NCBI GenBank assembly: GCA_964533045.1
Contig: CAZHKT010000007.1
Location: 1 to 49,821, forward strand
DNA length: 49,821 bases
DNA from: JACQNR01 sp964533045
GTDB lineage: Bacteria; Acidobacteriota; Terriglobia; UBA7540
Reading direction: 5' to 3'
The translations under genes and the position numbers were made by a program. Below the pieces are notes generated by a model. That model saw only the letters and a list, made by a program, of their open reading frames with translations, made no database searches and had not been told where the DNA came from. Of this stretch, positions 36,306 through 44,229 are shown in pieces (positions within the stretch are counted from its first letter, which is position 1; each line of letters begins with the position of its first letter).

Positions 36306-37046
36306 ATGAGACGGACTGTGTTGGGATTGATCATTGTGCTTGCCCTTGCCTCGATGCCGCTTCATGCGGACGCCTCGGGAGCGGCCAAGAAATCGCTGGA
36401 AAAACTCCTGACCGGCAAGGACGTTCGCGCCCTCACCCAACTGCCTGCCACGAAGGAGGGCGTGAAGGTTTACCTGACGCCGCCCGGCGGCAAGGACTGG
36501 GACCAGCGCGGGCTGAACGTGAAGCACCTGGCCAAGTGGCTCAAGGAGCGCGGGGTGGGTGTGGAGGCCAATGACATCGTCACCATTACGGAAGTGAAGG
36601 TGGGCGGCGATTCCGTCGAGCTGCACCTGGCGGGGGGCGGCATGGGGCGGCGCGGCAGCAAGCACGCGCAGGAAAAGGATCCGAGCTACAAGCGGGCGGG
36701 CGGTTCGCGCATCAATTTCTTCTACAACCGGGACATCACCGACGCCGACCTCGATCCCAACGCCTTCCTCGATTTTGCGGGGCGTCTGCTGGACGTGAGC
36801 GGCATCCGCAACGAAGCCATGATGCTCAACCTCTCTCCCGAGGCTCGGCGCGCCGTGGAAACCAGGAACTTGGCCGAGGGCATGACCTACCAGATGGTGC
36901 TGCTCGCCTGGGGCGAGCCCGAACAAAAAAAGATCAATGAAAGCGGCGCGGGCAAATTGTCGGAAAGCTGGTTTTACATGAAGGATGGCCACCGCGTGGT
37001 GGTGGATTTCACGAACGGCATGGTGTCGAGAGTCCAGAAGTTCTGA
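36306..37046 (+). CDS. Secreted protein of unknown function
   Basis: The gene encodes 246 residues from ATG 36306 behind GGAGGAGG. The signal peptide is RTVLGLIIVLALASMPLHADA. The mature part contains GVKVYLTPPGGKDWDQRGLN, NDIVTITEVKVGGDSVELHLAGGG, a glycine-rich patch, RINFFYNRDITDADLDP and the C-terminal EGMTYQMVLLAWGEPEQKKINE ... VVVDFTNGMVSRVQKF. The last part resembles the small outer-membrane-assembly-like 'GEP' segments seen in BamE-type (SmpA/OmlA) domains, but this is only a resemblance. Family and role are unassigned. Confidence 0.65.
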   Translation: MRRTVLGLIIVLALASMPLHADASGAAKKSLEKLLTGKDVRALTQLPATKEGVKVYLTPPGGKDWDQRGLNVKHLAKWLKERGVGVEANDIVTITEVKVGGDSVELHLAGGGMGRRGSKHAQEKDPSYKRAGGSRINFFYNRDITDADLDPNAFLDFAGRLLDVSGIRNEAMMLNLSPEARRAVETRNLAEGMTYQMVLLAWGEPEQKKINESGAGKLSESWFYMKDGHRVVVDFTNGMVSRVQKF

Positions 37047-37061
37047 CAGTTGTAGCGGCGG

Positions 37062-38075
37062 TCAGAGGCCGCCGCTTGAGCCTCGCCTGGCGAGCTGCGC
37101 CGCGAACTGAATCGCCAGTCTCATGTTGCCCGCGTCTGCCTTGTTCTTTCCCACCAGATCGAACGCCGTCCCGTGATCGACCGAAGTCCGCAGGATGGGA
37201 AGACCGGCCGTGACGTTGACGGCGCTGGCAAAGCCCAGAGTTTTCGCGGCGATGTGTCCCTGGTCGTGATACATCGCCACCACCAGGTCGAATTCGCGCG
37301 TCGCGGCCCGGAAGAAGACCGTGTCGGGCGACACCGGTCCGGTCACGCGATACCCGCGCTGGCGGGCCTGCCGGATGGCGGGCTCGACGATCGTCGCCTC
37401 TTCGTCTCCGAAGAGCCCGAAATCGCTGGCGTGGGGGTTCACGCCCGCCACCGCCACGTGGGGGCGCGCGACGCCGAGACGCTTCACCATATTTGCACCC
37501 AGTTCAATGGTTCGTAGAATCCGATCCGCGCGAATCAGCCGCAGCGCGTTGCGCAGGCTGACATGCGCCGTAACGTGGATGATGCGAAGGGTGGGCCCCA
37601 GCAGCATGAGGCGGACTTCCTTCGCACCGCAAAGGTGGGCGATGAACTCGGTATGGCCGGCGCCCACCATGCCGGCCAGTTGTGCTGACTTCTTGTGAAT
37701 CGGCCCGGTCACGATGGCTTCGAGTGCTCCGGCGCGCGCCAGCGCAACGCCGGCGCGAATCGCTGCCAGCGCGGCGCGACCGCATTCCACGTTGACGCGG
37801 CCGAAGGGAATTCGTCTCAATCCGAAGCCGCCGGTGTCGAGCGCCGTGATCTTTCCGCGCACGGGGCGCGAGGGAAGCTCTGCCGAGATCTGAACCTGAT
37901 CTTCCATCCGGAGGGCGCGCGCGTAGTGCTCTATGACCGCGCGCGGGCCGAGCAGGATAGGTTCAACCGCAGCCAGAATCTTCCCATCTTGCAGAGCCTT
38001 CAGCGCCACCTCCGGGCCCACGCCCGCCGGGTCGCCCACCGTAATGCCGATTCGAGGCTTCGAGATTCCTTTCAT
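37062..38075 (-). CDS. PdxA-family dehydrogenase, likely four-carbon sugar-acid phosphate dehydrogenase (PdxA2 type)
   Basis: The protein has 337 residues. PdxA-type motifs are GITVGDPAGVGPEVALKAL (about 10-28), VTGPIHKKSAQLAGMVGAGHTEF with metal His, IIHVTAHVSLRNAL, AVAGVNPHASDFGLFGDEE and VVAMYHDQGHIAAKTLGF. Classical PdxA makes the vitamin B6 precursor. Here the gene overlaps a DUF1537 kinase by 4 bases (ATGA), the arrangement of PdxA2 enzymes that oxidise D-erythronate- or L-threonate-4-phosphate, so that role is favoured. The start is ATG 38075. The last residues SSGGL and the TGA lie in a palindromic repeat (about 37051-37077). Confidence 0.85.
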   Translation of the reverse strand: MKGISKPRIGITVGDPAGVGPEVALKALQDGKILAAVEPILLGPRAVIEHYARALRMEDQVQISAELPSRPVRGKITALDTGGFGLRRIPFGRVNVECGRAALAAIRAGVALARAGALEAIVTGPIHKKSAQLAGMVGAGHTEFIAHLCGAKEVRLMLLGPTLRIIHVTAHVSLRNALRLIRADRILRTIELGANMVKRLGVARPHVAVAGVNPHASDFGLFGDEEATIVEPAIRQARQRGYRVTGPVSPDTVFFRAATREFDLVVAMYHDQGHIAAKTLGFASAVNVTAGLPILRTSVDHGTAFDLVGKNKADAGNMRLAIQFAAQLARRGSSGGL

Positions 38076-39262
38076 CGGGTAACCTCGCGAAAGATGCTCC
38101 GGACGTCGTTCGGGCCACCGAAGCCGCCCGCCTTGGTGATCAGCGGGAGCCCCGGCCATCGCCCGTCCAGCAGCACACCGCGCGGAATCCCGGGGCGAAC
38201 CTCGCCTTCGATGCGCAACATCCGTGCCCGCAGGCTATCACAAACCGCTTCCGCTGTGCTTCCGCCACAGGCAAAAATGCCAGCCAGCCAGCGGCCGGGA
38301 TCCAGGCGTCGGAAGAGCCGCGCGATGAACTTTCCAGACTTTTGCGGGAAGTCCCTGGCAAAATCAAACGGCGCAGAAATCAGCACCGATCTGTTCCTTC
38401 CAAGAGCCTCCTGGATTTCTTGGAGCGTGGCGCGAACCGTGCGCGCGGGCAAGTCCGGCTGCCAGAGGACGCAATGCACGGCGCCATTCTTGCTCAGACG
38501 CGCGAACTGTTCGTGACTGATGGCCTGCCTGCTGCCCTGAATGAAGAGCCACGGCCGCGGGGACTTGCGCATTGCTGCAGAAGTCGCGCGCGCCCGCGGG
38601 GGAAACACATAGCGTGCCAGCCCGGCCGACCCTGCCCAGAGGATCTTCCGAGGGGTATGCCCCAGAGCTTTCCCAATGGCAGCCAGGTCGCGGTCCTTTG
38701 CAGCATCGATGACGACAAACACCGCTTCCGAAGCTTGTACGGCGCGGCGGATCGCTGCCGCGCCGCGCCGCACCGTCTGGAGGCGGATCAAGCACGGGTT
38801 GCCGCCGAGGACCGATCTCAGATGCTGTGGGAGATTGGGCCATCGGCGCCGATTTTTCAAAGGCTCCGGAACGACGAGCCACCCATTCCGGAATGCCCTG
38901 CCGCGCGCCGGAAATGCGGGGCAGATCAGCACGCGGTCGGCTTTGAGGAATCGCTCCAAGGCAGCCAGCTCGGTGGCCCAGTGTCCGCGCAGGGTGGAGT
39001 CCATCTTGAAGTAGGCGACATTCCATCCCCGACGCGTCAGGGCGCGCGCCGCGGCCACGGCCCGGGCGGGCGCGCGGGCGGGGGTCGCCGCCCGGCTGCG
39101 GGTGTTTATCACCACGATGTCTTCGGCGCAGAGTCCTCGCAGAGCGGGTGCGCTCAGGGGGCCAAGCGTCACCACGGGCCGGTAGCCGCGCGCCACCAGC
39201 CGTCCCGCCACGTCGCAGGCGCCGGTCAAGTCGTCAGCGATGATTCCGAATCTCGGCGGCAT
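38072..39262 (-). CDS. DUF1537 four-carbon acid sugar kinase
   Basis: The protein has 396 residues. The N-terminal domain has FGIIADDLTGACDVAGRLVA (about 5-24) and YFKMDSTLRGHWATEL, both diagnostic of the DUF1537 sugar-acid kinase family. The C-terminal domain has GIFACGGSTAEAVC and LPLITKAGGFGGP for ATP. Members phosphorylate D-threonate, D- or L-erythronate or related acids. The adjacent PdxA2-like dehydrogenase would oxidise and decarboxylate the product, giving a two-enzyme catabolic step. The usual aldolase or isomerase partner is not seen nearby. The start ATG 39262 is set by homology, since the ribosome site is weak. Confidence 0.88.
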   Translation of the reverse strand: MPPRFGIIADDLTGACDVAGRLVARGYRPVVTLGPLSAPALRGLCAEDIVVINTRSRAATPARAPARAVAAARALTRRGWNVAYFKMDSTLRGHWATELAALERFLKADRVLICPAFPARGRAFRNGWLVVPEPLKNRRRWPNLPQHLRSVLGGNPCLIRLQTVRRGAAAIRRAVQASEAVFVVIDAAKDRDLAAIGKALGHTPRKILWAGSAGLARYVFPPRARATSAAMRKSPRPWLFIQGSRQAISHEQFARLSKNGAVHCVLWQPDLPARTVRATLQEIQEALGRNRSVLISAPFDFARDFPQKSGKFIARLFRRLDPGRWLAGIFACGGSTAEAVCDSLRARMLRIEGEVRPGIPRGVLLDGRWPGLPLITKAGGFGGPNDVRSIFREVTR

Positions 39263-39574
39263 GTCACTCAGCGTTCCCAGTATAGGTTTGCTCTCGTAGG
39301 CCGGCCAGCGTTTTCCATGCACGCCGCCGGAAGTGAGTTAGAATTCGCTCTTCAGGGATCCTGCCTTCCGGTGCGGCATGATGAAATGGATGGGGGACCG
39401 AGACATCGTCGCCGAATTGTGTGGTCTGCGGCGCATTGCCTCGCCCGGCTTGACATGACGCAAGCCGCACAGCGCGCACCTGCCGCGCGTCGAAGGAAAG
39501 GAGGCTGGCGAACGGAGCAAGTTGGGCAATCCCTTCCTGCAGAACGCTGTCATTCTGCCGCTGCCGGAATCCGC
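39263..39574. other. Intergenic region without recognisable content
   Basis: This is a 312-bp stretch between divergent units. Open frames on both strands give no protein-like sequence. A single CTGCCTTCCGG heptamer-like word occurs near 39361. No clear promoter or RNA gene is seen. Confidence 0.4.
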
Positions 39575-39796
39575 GTGAACGATATTCTCGAAAAGAGCCG
39601 GGCGGGCTTGTGCTGCGAGTGCTTGCATGCCCGCGTGGTGCGTTCAGATCGCGGCGCGCTTTTCTACCAGTGCAGCCGCTCCGCGGCCGATCCGGCCTAC
39701 CCGAAATATCCCCGCCTACCGGTGCTCGTCTGCCGCGGATTTGAACGCCATGGGCCGGAGGCGGGCGAGTCCCCCTTGCCAGCCCGGCAGTTCTAA
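39575..39796 (+). CDS. Small Cys-rich putative zinc-binding protein
   Basis: The gene encodes 73 residues from GTG 39575. It contains GLCCECLHARVVRSDRGALF, YQCSRSAADP and YPKYPRLPVLVCRGFE. The spaced C-x-x-C / C / C pattern and the RYP-LPVLVC ending match a widespread family of small unassigned proteins in Actinobacteria and Acidobacteriota. The ribosome site is weak and the frame extends upstream, so the start is uncertain. The phosphatase gene starts 18 bp downstream, which suggests co-transcription. Confidence 0.65.
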   Translation: MNDILEKSRAGLCCECLHARVVRSDRGALFYQCSRSAADPAYPKYPRLPVLVCRGFERHGPEAGESPLPARQF

Positions 39797-39814
39797 GCCA
39801 CACTGGGCGCGACG

Positions 39815-40750
39815 ATGCGCGACAAGATTTACACCATTGCGACCCTGGCCATCGCGGGGCTGCTGCTTGTGCTGGGACGGGGCCTGCTGCGCGAGTCCGC
39901 CATCCTCAATTTCGGGCTGACCTTTGCTGGAACCTTGGCGGTCGGGATTCTGGGCATTGCGCTCTACCGCGTGACGCTCGAACTGCGCGCCAGCCGCCAG
40001 GAACTGGCCATGAAAGAGGCGGAGCTCAACTTCGCCATGGAGGTGCAGCTCTCTCTGTTCCCGCGTGAGTTCCCGCCGGAAAGCGGCATGGAATTTTCCG
40101 GCGTCTGCATTCCGGCGCGCGGCGTGAGCGGCGATTACTACGACGTCATCCCGCTTTCGGGCGGCCGCACCGGCATCGCCATCGCCGATATCAGCGGCAA
40201 AGGCGTTTCGGCGGCCATCCTGATGTCGAACCTGCAGGCGGTCCTGCGTACGCTCGCGGCCTCCGATATGCCGCCCGAAACCATTGCCGAGCGCCTCAAT
40301 CGTCACCTGCACGAGGTCACGCAGGGCGGGCGTTTCGCCACACTGGTCTACGCGGAGTTTGACCCCGCCTCGCGCCGCGTTTCTTATATCAACGCGGGCC
40401 ACAACGCCCCCATCGTGGTGGGGTCGAACGGCATCGAGCGCCTTTCGGCCACGAACGCGCCGCTGGGGATCGTGCCCGAGGCGCAATTCCAGGCCGCGCA
40501 CCAAGTGCTGGCCCCGGGCAGCCTGCTGGTGCTCTTCTCCGACGGGGTGACCGACGCGGGCATGGCCCAGGGGCGAGAATTCGGCGACGCGCAGCTGGCC
40601 GCGCTGGTCAAGGCGCACGCCGCGAAGCCGCTGGCGGAGGTTCAGAATCAGATCCTGGGCACCGTCGGCCAGTGGACGGACCGGGATTTCGAGGACGACT
40701 TCACGCTTTTGCTGGCGCGCGTGGCGGCGACCGGAAGGGAGGACGCATGA
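39815..40750 (+). CDS. Membrane SpoIIE/RsbU-type PP2C serine phosphatase
   Basis: The protein has 311 residues. Two membrane helices (YTIATLAIAGLLLVLGRGLL, and FGLTFAGTLAVGILGIALYRV) are followed by a short coiled segment ending LSLFPREFPP and then the SpoIIE phosphatase domain: GVSGDYYDVIPLSGGRTGIAIADISGKGVSAAILMSNLQ (metal-binding Asp residues) and INAGHNAPI, VLFSDGVTDA, DFEDDFTLLLARV. Such enzymes dephosphorylate anti-sigma-factor antagonists in partner-switching systems. It is a membrane-tethered variant without a visible sensor domain. Its stop overlaps the next ATG by 4 bases. Confidence 0.9.
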   Translation: MRDKIYTIATLAIAGLLLVLGRGLLRESAILNFGLTFAGTLAVGILGIALYRVTLELRASRQELAMKEAELNFAMEVQLSLFPREFPPESGMEFSGVCIPARGVSGDYYDVIPLSGGRTGIAIADISGKGVSAAILMSNLQAVLRTLAASDMPPETIAERLNRHLHEVTQGGRFATLVYAEFDPASRRVSYINAGHNAPIVVGSNGIERLSATNAPLGIVPEAQFQAAHQVLAPGSLLVLFSDGVTDAGMAQGREFGDAQLAALVKAHAAKPLAEVQNQILGTVGQWTDRDFEDDFTLLLARVAATGREDA

Positions 40751-41292
40751 AGATCGGTCAACGCGGACTGGGTGAGCATTTGAAGCTGCTCGCCCCGCTG
40801 TTCGGCTTGATCGCGGCCGTGTGGGCCTTGCGCTGGATCCTGGACGTGGCCTCCGCCCCGCCCGCGCTGGTCCGCGGCCTGAGTGTCAGCGTGGCGGGAG
40901 CTGTCGCTGTGCTCGTGGCCGTGGTCCTCATCCACTTCAAGCGATTTGGCGGTTACACCAGCGTGGTGGTTTCGGCCTTCCTTCTGATTCTGTGGGAGCA
41001 GTTGCTCATCGTCGGCGCGATTGTGGTGACCATGGTCTCGGGGAAAGAGAACATTTACACCATTCCCGAATTCGACCCCGGGGCCACGCACCTTTACCAT
41101 ATCACCGGCCACATTACTTACGGTCTTGGCTTTGAAGGCATCGTCGCCGCCGCCATGGGCTGCGCGCTGCTGTGGGTGCTGAGAAAATTAATCCCCTCCG
41201 TGACCGCACCCAGCCCGTCCGGCCGGCACATCATCCAGCATAATTCCTCGAGTGGGATCAGCATCAAAAGCGACCCGCCGGAGAAACGGTGA
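40747..41292 (+). CDS. Membrane protein coupled to the phosphatase
   Basis: The protein has 181 residues. The start overlaps the phosphatase stop (ATGA), so translation is coupled. About four hydrophobic segments are visible (HLKLLAPLFGLIAAVWALRWIL, LSVSVAGAVAVLVAVVLIHF, VVVSAFLLILWEQLLIVGAIVVTMV, EGIVAAAMGCALLWVLRKLI). A short polar loop, FDPGATHLYHITGHITYG, carries three His residues between the third and fourth. No family is recognised. It could anchor or regulate the phosphatase. It converges on msrA with only 25 bp between. Confidence 0.7.
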   Translation: MKIGQRGLGEHLKLLAPLFGLIAAVWALRWILDVASAPPALVRGLSVSVAGAVAVLVAVVLIHFKRFGGYTSVVVSAFLLILWEQLLIVGAIVVTMVSGKENIYTIPEFDPGATHLYHITGHITYGLGFEGIVAAAMGCALLWVLRKLIPSVTAPSPSGRHIIQHNSSSGISIKSDPPEKR

Positions 41293-41317
41293 GCTGGCCT
41301 GAGATGCAGCTGGGTTT

Positions 41318-41794
41318 CTACTTGATATGGCAGCTGGCCAACCCGCGCTTTTCGAGATACTGCTGGTGGTATTCTTCGGCGCGCCAGAATTCGGTGGCGG
41401 GGACGATCTGAGTGACGATGGGGTGCTGGTAGGTGCCGGACTTCTGCCGCTCTTCCTTTGACAATTCCGCCGCAGCCTTCTGCTCGGGCGAGTGATAGAA
41501 GATCACCGACCGATATTGCGTCCCGACGTCGGGTCCCTGGCGGTTCAGTTGCGTCGGGTCGTGGTTCTCCCAGAAGACTTTTAATAGCTCATCATAGGAG
41601 ACTTCTCCCGGGTCAAACTCGACCTGCACCACCTCGGCGTGGCCGGTGCGGTCAGTGCAGACATCTTGGTAAGTCGGATTCCGGAGCGTGCCGCCCATGT
41701 AACCCACGGCGGTCGCCTTCACGCCCGGAATCTGGCGAAACGTCGCCTCCACGCCCCAGAAGCACCCTGCTCCAAATGTCGCTTTTTCAGTCAT
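41318..41794 (-). CDS. msrA: Peptide methionine (S)-S-oxide reductase
   Basis: The protein has 158 residues and repairs S-sulfoxides of methionine in proteins. The catalytic motif GAGCFWGVEATF has Cys11, followed by GYMGGTLRNPTYQDVCTDRTGHAEVVQV and FFWENHDPTQLNRQGPDVGTQYRS-like FWENHDPTQLNRQGPD. The C-terminal part is short, and resolving Cys candidates are Cys46 (DVCTD) and the Cys near the end (LASCHIK). The start is ATG 41794 because AAGGAG lies 6 bases upstream; the longer frame to 41926 passes through hairpin repeats. Confidence 0.94.
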   Translation of the reverse strand: MTEKATFGAGCFWGVEATFRQIPGVKATAVGYMGGTLRNPTYQDVCTDRTGHAEVVQVEFDPGEVSYDELLKVFWENHDPTQLNRQGPDVGTQYRSVIFYHSPEQKAAAELSKEERQKSGTYQHPIVTQIVPATEFWRAEEYHQQYLEKRGLASCHIK

Positions 41795-41817
41795 CGGTTC
41801 TCCTTCTTTGGTTCTCG

Positions 41818-41910
41818 AAGCGGCGGCGACCTTCAGGTCGCCAGGGCTAGGGGTAGCGGCGACCTTCAGGTCGCCAGCGCCTCGGGGCGGGCTGAAGCTC
41901 GCCGCCACGA
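41818..41910. repeat. Three palindromic repeats upstream of msrA
   Basis: GGCGACCTTCAGGTCGCC occurs at about 41824-41841 and 41857-41874, and a diverged GGCGGGCTGAAGCTCGCCGC at about 41886-41905. They are hairpins of the dispersed family and lie in the region upstream of msrA. Confidence 0.85.
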
Positions 41911-41989
41911 ATTGCGGTTTTCCCACTCCAAGGCCAGCCGCGGCTGTCGGGTCAGTCCATTGGATACGTCCAGCCCCGCGCCGGTCGCA

Positions 41990-42835
41990 TCAATTCTGCA
42001 CGGGCGCGGCGGGCTTCGGCTGGCCTTCGGCGGCGGCCATCCTGCGGCGGACCCGCCGGGCGAAAGCCACGGTCAGCGACCGGCGCAGCCAATTCGGAAT
42101 CAAGGCCAGCAGGAAGACGTAAATCTTGTATCGCAAGCCGGGAATGACAATCAGCTTGTCTTGTTCCAGCCCGCGCAACGAATCGTCCACCACTTGCTCC
42201 GAGGTGAGCCACCATCCCCGGGGGACGATGGAGCGGCTGACGCCCATGACGTCGTGGAATTCGGTCACGGTAAAGCCCGGGCAGAGCGCCTGCAATTTGA
42301 CCGGTGAACCGAGGGTGCGAAGCTCGACGGCCAGCGCCTCGGTGAAGCTGTTCATCCAGGTCTTGGTCGCACTGTACGTGCTGTTCCACGGACTCTGGCT
42401 GAAGGCGGCGACCGAGGAAACGTTGACGATGGCGCCGCGCCCGCGCGCCGTCATGCCACGCAGCGCCGCATGCGTCAGCCGCAGCGTGGCGATGATATGC
42501 AGGCGATGCATCTCCTCCTGCTTTTCCAGATCCGATTCCTGGAACAACCCCCGGATGCCGAAGCCGGCGTTGTTGACCAGCAAGGTGAGGTTGCTCGCCG
42601 CGGCGAGGCGTTCCTCGACCATCTTGCGACCCTGGGGATTGGAGAGGTCGGCGGGCAGGACTTCGACTCGAACGCCGTGCTGCTCGCTGAGCTTGCTGGC
42701 TAGTTGTTCGAGGCGATCTTGCCGGCGCGCCACCAGCAACAGGTCATAGCCCCGCGCCGCCAGGCGTTGCGCATAAACCTCACCGATGCCGCTCGACGCG
42801 CCGGTGACGGCGGCCAGGCCACGTTCGTTCTTCAT
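41990..42835 (-). CDS. Short-chain dehydrogenase/reductase
   Basis: The protein has 281 residues. The Rossmann motif TGASSGIG (11-18) is present, together with NNAG (88-91), Ser141 in NVSSVAAF, Tyr154 and Lys158 (YSATK). This is the classical SDR catalytic set. The C-terminal end has a hydrophobic helix (IYVFLLALIPNWL) and a basic Pro/Ala tail, suggesting loose membrane contact, as in the ketoreductase-like SDRs acting on lipid substrates. The start ATG 42835 overlaps the DinB stop by 4 bases (ATGA), so the two are co-translated. The substrate is unknown. Confidence 0.9.
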   Translation of the reverse strand: MKNERGLAAVTGASSGIGEVYAQRLAARGYDLLLVARRQDRLEQLASKLSEQHGVRVEVLPADLSNPQGRKMVEERLAAASNLTLLVNNAGFGIRGLFQESDLEKQEEMHRLHIIATLRLTHAALRGMTARGRGAIVNVSSVAAFSQSPWNSTYSATKTWMNSFTEALAVELRTLGSPVKLQALCPGFTVTEFHDVMGVSRSIVPRGWWLTSEQVVDDSLRGLEQDKLIVIPGLRYKIYVFLLALIPNWLRRSLTVAFARRVRRRMAAAEGQPKPAAPVQN

Positions 42836-43296
42836 GCGTTTAATCGTTTCAGCGTGGCAATCTGCCCCGCGTGGTACAGGGTATGCTGCACGACGCCGTG
42901 CAACATAACATACACATTGTAATCCATGCCCGGGACAGGCTCCATTAACTGACGGTCTGACAGTCGGCCGATGGTCTCCTGCAATTGTTCGCAGCCGCGC
43001 CGAATTTCCGCCTGCGTCTCCTGCCAGGCCGATTCGGAGGCGTCGGCGACCGCGGGCCAGTCCTGCGCCGGCGTGACATTCTTCAGGACTTCGCCCGAAA
43101 GCCGCCGATGAACCACCGATTCCCAGGTTCCGATGTGGAGCAGGATTTCCCAGATGTTATGGGCGCCGGGTTTCGGACGCGCCAGCGCCGCCCCGACCGA
43201 GACGCCTTTCAGGATCTCCTGCAGCGCCGGCCCATGCCAGGCCTCGCCCTCATGCGCGCGGCGCAATTGGTCCGCGATGCGTTCGATTTCAGACAT
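42832..43296 (-). CDS. DinB/YfiT-like four-helix protein
   Basis: The 154-residue protein belongs to the DinB family: IADQLRRAHEGEAWHGPALQEILKG, HNIWEILLHIGTWESVVHRRL and MLHGVVQHTLYHAGQIATLKR. His residues at about 46 (HNIW), 128 (LHG) and 136-140 (HTLYHAGQ) form the metal site typical of the fold. Many members are thiol-dependent S-transferases using bacillithiol or mycothiol; others have no known activity. It is translationally coupled to the SDR. The start is ATG 43296. Confidence 0.85.
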   Translation of the reverse strand: MSEIERIADQLRRAHEGEAWHGPALQEILKGVSVGAALARPKPGAHNIWEILLHIGTWESVVHRRLSGEVLKNVTPAQDWPAVADASESAWQETQAEIRRGCEQLQETIGRLSDRQLMEPVPGMDYNVYVMLHGVVQHTLYHAGQIATLKRLNA

Positions 43297-43375
43297 GAAC
43301 GGAACCCCCGATGCCTGCCATTATACATGCGGGGACCGAACCGCGCACGGACGGACTTTAGGCGGAAATGCCGGG

Positions 43376-43570
43376 CTAATCCTCCGGCGGCGGGGGATTG
43401 ATGGGGCGGGGGCGATGACGCCCCATGGTCAGCAGGTCCTGCTCGGCCAGGTACACAACGGAACCCTTGCAGCGCCGGCAGCGCTTGAGCAGACGGTCAA
43501 AAACCAGCTCGCCACAGTACACGCATGCCGTGTGCTGGTAGGTTTTCACCGCAGTCTGAGTTGCTCTCAT
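43376..43570 (-). CDS. Small zinc-ribbon peptide
   Basis: The gene encodes 64 residues from ATG 43570 behind GGAGG. CVYCG (16-20) and CRRCKG (about 31-36) form a four-Cys zinc knuckle, and a proline-rich end (PRPINPPPPED) follows. Small ribbons of this type often bind nucleic acid or act as adaptors. No further assignment can be made. Confidence 0.6.
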   Translation of the reverse strand: MRATQTAVKTYQHTACVYCGELVFDRLLKRCRRCKGSVVYLAEQDLLTMGRHRPRPINPPPPED

Positions 43571-43710
43571 GAATCCCGGCCTCCGGCCCTGAGGGCCACT
43601 ATTTCCCTATATCCCTATCAGATGCCCCCTACGGAGAGTGCGTTGCTCCAGGCGGCAGCACATGACCGCGGAGTCGAGCTAAGCTCTTTGTCTTGTTGAT
43701 GCTGGGCGAG

Positions 43711-44022
43711 CTAGTTCAAGTATTTGAGGCCGGCCCACACGGGCGACGGGGGGCGGTTCGTGCGAGTCCAAACCACTCTGTAGTATCCCAGGCGGGATTC
43801 GCCAATCCCCATGATATAAACGATCTGGCCTGGCTCGATCGTGCGCGAAAGGTTGGCCGGATTGTCCGTGAGGATACCGAGCCCGTGGTCGGAAAGATCC
43901 ACGGTGTGTGCAGGCTCTTCGTACTCGACACCCTTGACCTTGGCAAGCAATGTAACCTCAATATGGTGCGGGCGGCGCTCGGACCGCCGGCGCTGGACTT
44001 CCATGGACGGCGCGATTCCCAC
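43711..44022 (-). CDS. PilZ domain protein
   Basis: The protein has 103 residues. RRRSERRPHHIEVTLLAKV (PilZ RxxxR) and HTVDLSDHGLGI (DxSxxG) are both complete, so c-di-GMP binding is plausible, and VWAGLKYL ends the barrel. It is a stand-alone PilZ adaptor. GTG 44022, with GGAGGG about 7 bases upstream, is the best start; ATG 44004 is an alternative. A good promoter lies upstream. Confidence 0.85.
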   Translation of the reverse strand: MGIAPSMEVQRRRSERRPHHIEVTLLAKVKGVEYEEPAHTVDLSDHGLGILTDNPANLSRTIEPGQIVYIMGIGESRLGYYRVVWTRTNRPPSPVWAGLKYLN

Positions 44023-44058
44023 TCCTTACCCTCCGGTCCAAGTTCGACTTCTGCCGCG

Positions 44059-44086
44059 ATTATACATACCAAGACTCTCAATGCAA
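44059..44086 (-). promoter_or_regulatory. Promoter of the PilZ gene
   Basis: On the minus strand, TTGCAT (44086-44081), 16 bases and a perfect TATAAT (44064-44059) lie about 37 bases before GTG 44022. Confidence 0.7.
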
Positions 44087-44214
44087 GGGGCTTCCATGGG
44101 CGCCGGTGGCAGAATTCGGCGTGGCACGGCCATCATGGCCCCGCCCCAACCGAAAAACAGAAAACATTGCGATTGTTTTAACCCCCTGTCCAGCTTGTTT
44201 TATGCAGTCTCCCT

Positions 44215-44224
44215 NNNNNNNNNN
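44215..44224. other. 10-N assembly gap
   Basis: Ten Ns. The 10-mer CAGTCTCCCT touches the gap on its left (44205-44214) and occurs again at 44265-44274 inside the next gene, so the join may be wrong by a short duplicated overlap. Confidence 0.95.
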
Positions 44225-44229
44225 GTGTG

